This document shows positions 14,614 through 17,047 of a DNA stretch of 17,047 bases, one piece after another; position 1 is the first letter of the stretch, and each line of letters starts with the position of its first letter. The stretch comes from Sphingobacteriaceae bacterium (GTDB lineage Bacteria > Bacteroidota > Bacteroidia > Sphingobacteriales > Sphingobacteriaceae), in the NCBI GenBank assembly GCA_947460275.1, contig CANHHZ010000019.1:1-17047 (forward strand), given 5' to 3'. The notes below the pieces were generated by a model. That model did no database searches. It was not told where the DNA came from and saw nothing but the letters and a program-made list of their open reading frames with translations. Position numbers and translations under genes: made by a program.

Positions 14614-16095
14614 ATGAGTATTTTTACAAAAAAACCTATGCATCTGCTACTTGAAGAAGCAGGAGAGTCTAGTAAAGGTTTAAAACGTACACTAAGCGCT
14701 GGTTCTCTAGTTGCTTTAGGAATTGGAGCAATTATAGGGGCAGGCTTATTTGTAAGAACTGCTGCAGCTGCTGCACAAAATGCAGGCCCATCAGTAACTA
14801 TTGGCTTTATAATTGCCGCAATTGGTTGCGCATTAGCAGGCTTGTGTTATGCAGAATTGTCATCTTCTATTCCTATTTCTGGTAGCGCTTATACTTATAC
14901 CTATGCCACAATGGGCGAATTTATGGCTTGGATTATTGGATGGGATTTAGTGTTAGAATATGCTGTTGGTGCTGCAACCGTAGGTATTGCTTGGAGTGAG
15001 TACTTGAACAAGTTATTGGTTGAAGTTTTACATACCTCCCCCATCCCATACGAATGGTGTCACTCTCCCTTTCAAACACACGCAGAAGGAACTGTGAGTG
15101 GGATTATGAATCTTCCAGCTTTATTTATAGTTTCTCTATTGAGTTTGTTATTAATAAAAGGCACCTCAGAATCAGCATTTGTAAACGGAGTTATCGTAAT
15201 TACTAAAGTAGCCATTGTAATTCTTATTATTGTTTTAGGATGGGGATTTATCAACGCTCAAAATCACGTTCCATACATTCCAGAACCAACAAAATACATA
15301 GATAATGCTGGAATAAGCCATAATTATGGTGGTATCATGGGTATATTAGGGGCCGCCGGAACGGTATTCTTTGCTTTTATTGGTTTTGATGCGGTAAGCA
15401 CAGCTGCACAAGAAACAAAAAATCCAAAAACAGCAATGCCAATTGGTATTTTAGGTTCTTTGGCAGTTTGCACAGTTTTGTATATTTTATTTGCACATGT
15501 TCTAACAGGAATTGCTCCTGTAGAGTTTTTTAGAACTAAAGGTGGTGAAGCTTCGGTTGTTTCCGCTATTATTGATTACATGCCAGGTTATGGATGGTTG
15601 GCAAAACTAGTTACAATTGCTATATTAGCTGGTTTCTCTTCAGTTATTTTAGTAATGCTATTAGGTCAAAGTCGTGTTTTTTATTCAATGAGTAAAGATG
15701 GTTTATTGCCTAAAGTATTTAGCGAATTGCACCCTAAATTTAAAACTCCTTATAAAGCAAACTTATTCATCTTAATATTAGTGGGTTTGTTTGCCGCATT
15801 TATACCTGGCGATATTGTAGGAGACATGACTAGCATAGGAACATTATTTGCCTTTATGCTCGTTTGTATTGCTGTAATTATTTTAAGGAAAACCGACCCT
15901 GAATTGCCTCGCGAATTTAAAACTCCTTGGGTACCAGTAGTGCCAATATTAGGTGTTTTAGTTTGTGGAGCGATGATATTTGGTTTAGGATGGACTAACT
16001 GGTTAAGGTTATTTGGATGGTTAGCCATTGGATTTGTAATTTATTTTGCGTACAGCCGAAAAAATTCACACTTGGGTAATCCAGATAAAAAATAA
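14614..16095 (+). CDS. APC superfamily permease, cationic amino acid transporter (CAT) type
   Basis: A 493-residue inner-membrane protein with about 12 hydrophobic segments. The start, MSIFTKKPMHLLLEEAGES...GLKRTLSAGSLVALGIGAIIGAGLFV, is the usual opening of bacterial CAT-type permeases (YfnA/GkApcT kin), with the broken helix 1 motif GAIIGAGLF at 38-46. The family blocks YAELSSSIPISGSAYTYTYATMGEFMAWIIGWDLVLEYAVGAATV, FFAFIGFDAVSTAAQETKNP and LGQSRVFYSMSKDGLLP are intact. A loop near 145-160 between helices is longer than in the other permease here. It probably takes up amino acids with protons; the exact substrate is not readable. It lies 112 bp after the pyrophosphatase gene on the same strand, but a strong terminator separates them. 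Confidence 0.93.
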   Translation: MSIFTKKPMHLLLEEAGESSKGLKRTLSAGSLVALGIGAIIGAGLFVRTAAAAAQNAGPSVTIGFIIAAIGCALAGLCYAELSSSIPISGSAYTYTYATMGEFMAWIIGWDLVLEYAVGAATVGIAWSEYLNKLLVEVLHTSPIPYEWCHSPFQTHAEGTVSGIMNLPALFIVSLLSLLLIKGTSESAFVNGVIVITKVAIVILIIVLGWGFINAQNHVPYIPEPTKYIDNAGISHNYGGIMGILGAAGTVFFAFIGFDAVSTAAQETKNPKTAMPIGILGSLAVCTVLYILFAHVLTGIAPVEFFRTKGGEASVVSAIIDYMPGYGWLAKLVTIAILAGFSSVILVMLLGQSRVFYSMSKDGLLPKVFSELHPKFKTPYKANLFILILVGLFAAFIPGDIVGDMTSIGTLFAFMLVCIAVIILRKTDPELPREFKTPWVPVVPILGVLVCGAMIFGLGWTNWLRLFGWLAIGFVIYFAYSRKNSHLGNPDKK

Positions 16096-16112
16096 TTTTA
16101 GTTTACTAAAAT
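16095..16112 (+). repeat. Small inverted repeat at the permease stop codon
   Basis: ATTTTAGT (16095-16102) and ACTAAAAT (16105-16112) form a perfect 8-bp inverted repeat with a 2-base centre, beginning at the last base of the stop codon and two bases before the main terminator stem. It may protect the mRNA end or be a leftover of sequence duplication; it has no G+C core of its own. Confidence 0.4.
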
Positions 16113-16114
16113 AT

Positions 16115-16150
16115 AAAAGCCATCTCAATATATTGAGATGGCTTTTTTTT
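16115..16150 (+). terminator. Intrinsic terminator after the second APC permease
   Basis: Positions 16115-16146 are one perfect 32-bp palindrome: a left arm with AGCCATCTCAAT, its complement on the right, and a U run to 16150. The stem is about 14 bp with a 4-base loop. Confidence 0.92.
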
Positions 16151-16186
16151 GATATAAGTTTCACACTAAATTTAAACAGAATAATT

Positions 16187-16194
16187 TACCTTTG
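16187..16194 (+). promoter_or_regulatory. -7 box of the marC-like gene
   Basis: TACCTTTG is a full match to TAnnTTTG, 16 bases before the ATG at 16211, so the leader should be about 10 bases. The upstream partner is weak (TTTC at 16159-16162, 24 bp away). Confidence 0.5.
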
Positions 16195-16210
16195 TTAAAA
16201 TCTTTAATTT

Positions 16211-16786
16211 ATGGAAAACTTGCAGTTCAATTTCAGTGAAATATTATCTACAACAATGGTGTTATTTGCCATTATCGATATTTTAGGTTCCATACCAATC
16301 ATCATAGAATTAAGAAAAAAAGCAGGTCATATTCAATCAGAAAAAGCATCAATTGTAGCCACGGTTTTAATGATCATTTTTTTGTTTGCCGGTAAAACCT
16401 TATTAAACGTAATTGGTGTAGATGTGCAATCTTTTGCCATTGCAGGATCTTTTGTAATTTTTGCACTCGCCATGGAGATGGTTTTAGGTTTAACTATTTT
16501 TAAAGAAGAAGCTCCAGAAACAGTTTCAATCGTCCCGCTTGCTTTTCCCTTAATTGCTGGCGCTGGCACTATGACTACCCTATTATCACTAAAGACAGAA
16601 TATGCCACACAAAACATCATTGTGGGTATTATCCTAAATATGATTTTCGTTTATTTTGTATTGAAAAACACCAACCGACTGGAAAAATTATTTGGTAAAA
16701 CCGGTTTAAACATCTTACGCAAAGCCTTTGGTATTATCTTACTTGCTATTGCCATTAAACTTTTTAGAAGTAATACGGGATTATAG
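16211..16786 (+). CDS. MarC family (UPF0056) integral membrane protein
   Basis: A 191-residue protein with about six membrane helices (roughly 12-32, 47-66, 72-94, 105-125, 133-152 and 165-186), the normal size of the family. Family blocks seen are FAIIDILGSIPII near the start, FAIAGSFVIFALAMEMVLG in the middle and VPLAFPLIAGAGTMTTLL (107-124). The name comes from the E. coli mar region, but that MarC is not shown to confer resistance, and the transported substrate, if any, is unknown. Its TAG stop is directly followed by the complement of the stop codon of the rRNA methyltransferase on the other strand, with no base between. The start is the first ATG after a clear -7 box. Confidence 0.92.
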   Translation: MENLQFNFSEILSTTMVLFAIIDILGSIPIIIELRKKAGHIQSEKASIVATVLMIIFLFAGKTLLNVIGVDVQSFAIAGSFVIFALAMEMVLGLTIFKEEAPETVSIVPLAFPLIAGAGTMTTLLSLKTEYATQNIIVGIILNMIFVYFVLKNTNRLEKLFGKTGLNILRKAFGIILLAIAIKLFRSNTGL

Positions 16787-17047
16787 CTATTGCTTAATCA
16801 AACGGGCTACAAACATAGTATCGGCCTTGTTTTTGTATCCTTTTATGAGTTCCATTTTTTCTAATTTCAAATCAAAATTTGTTGTCAAATAATTTACTAC
16901 ATCTTCGTTTTCTGCTTTGAACACAGAGCATGTCATATAAATTAGTGGTTTACCTTTTTTTAAATATTGAACCACATTGCTGGCGATTGTTTTTTGTAGT
17001 TTTACGTAATGATCAACTTTTCCGTTTTGAAAAAAAGACAACATTTC
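16787..17047 (-). CDS. RsmB/NOP-family RNA (cytosine-5) methyltransferase, C-terminal end (5' part outside window)
   Basis: The minus frame is open to the window edge. The ATG at 17044 is internal, since the codon before it is GAA, and about 87 residues are visible. GKPLIYMTCSVFKAENEDVV resembles motif VI of RsmB/NSUN enzymes, where a conserved cysteine in 'STCS' aids product release, here as MTCSV. GYKNKADTMFVARLIK is the typical end, with the last strand of the Rossmann methyltransferase fold. Such enzymes methylate a cytosine in 16S rRNA or tRNA using S-adenosylmethionine. The catalytic cysteine of motif IV and the SAM-binding site lie outside the window. The exact target (RsmB or another paralogue) cannot be decided from this part. 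Confidence 0.85.
   Translation of the reverse strand, partial: EMLSFFQNGKVDHYVKLQKTIASNVVQYLKKGKPLIYMTCSVFKAENEDVVNYLTTNFDLKLEKMELIKGYKNKADTMFVARLIKQ

Noticed and set aside
12207..16095. Pyrophosphatase and the following APC permease as one operon or a coupled transport system
   Set aside because: A perfect 13-bp terminator and a separate -7 box lie between them; adjacency alone does not show coupling.
1..17047. Mobile element, prophage, CRISPR array, tRNA or rRNA
   Set aside because: No transposase, integrase or phage protein, no regular spacer array with identical repeats, and no cloverleaf or rRNA-like stretch was seen; the heptad element has no spacers of CRISPR size.

Overview
The window reads as chromosomal DNA of a low-GC member of the Bacteroidota, most like the Sphingobacteriaceae (Pedobacter and relatives). 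The grounds are the protein families (carboxypeptidase-like regulatory domain protein, DEFD-box helicase with a DbpA-type tail, K+-dependent membrane pyrophosphatase), starts without Shine-Dalgarno sequences, and promoters of the Bacteroidota form TTG - 17 to 23 bp - TAnnTTTG. The placement is inferred from memory of these families, not from a search. The genes are mostly housekeeping or core accessory. I see no transposase, integrase, phage gene, CRISPR array, tRNA or rRNA.

Layout. Positions 1-579 hold the 3' part of a secreted or outer-membrane-type protein. A DcsG-like ATP-grasp enzyme (638-1510) follows and converges on clpC (1553-4087, minus) across a strong two-way terminator. clpC is divergent from ettA, an ABC-F translation factor (4357-6036), which ends in a terminator. 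Then come a stand-alone response-regulator receiver (6141-6527), a half-length DUF1456 protein (6535-6762, minus) and a DbpA-like helicase (6876-8183, minus). A YkuK-type RNase H-like protein (8417-8890) and an SRPBCC protein (9007-9480) lie on plus. A TIGR01212 radical SAM protein (9492-10442) and an APC permease (10539-11981) lie on minus. The last part is a membrane pyrophosphatase (12207-14501), a second APC permease of the cationic amino acid transporter type (14614-16095), a MarC family membrane protein (16211-16786) and the 3' end of an RsmB/NOP-type rRNA methyltransferase (16787 to the window end, minus).

Together the genes cover protein quality control (ClpC), ribosome and RNA handling (EttA, helicase, YkuK-like protein, rRNA methyltransferase) and membrane energetics with amino acid transport (pyrophosphatase between two permeases). 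There is no long operon: most genes are single units with their own promoter and often their own terminator. No gap reaches 300 bases.

The most unusual structure is not a gene. The 113-bp gap between the helicase and the DUF1456 gene is almost filled by two opposed arms, each of seven 7-bp units, around a short centre (6761-6867). Other points of note are a pyrophosphatase whose ion-gate glutamate appears to sit in helix 5 instead of helix 6, and four genes whose -7 promoter box ends only 4-6 bases before the start codon, which predicts leaderless mRNAs. I found no clear new multi-gene system.
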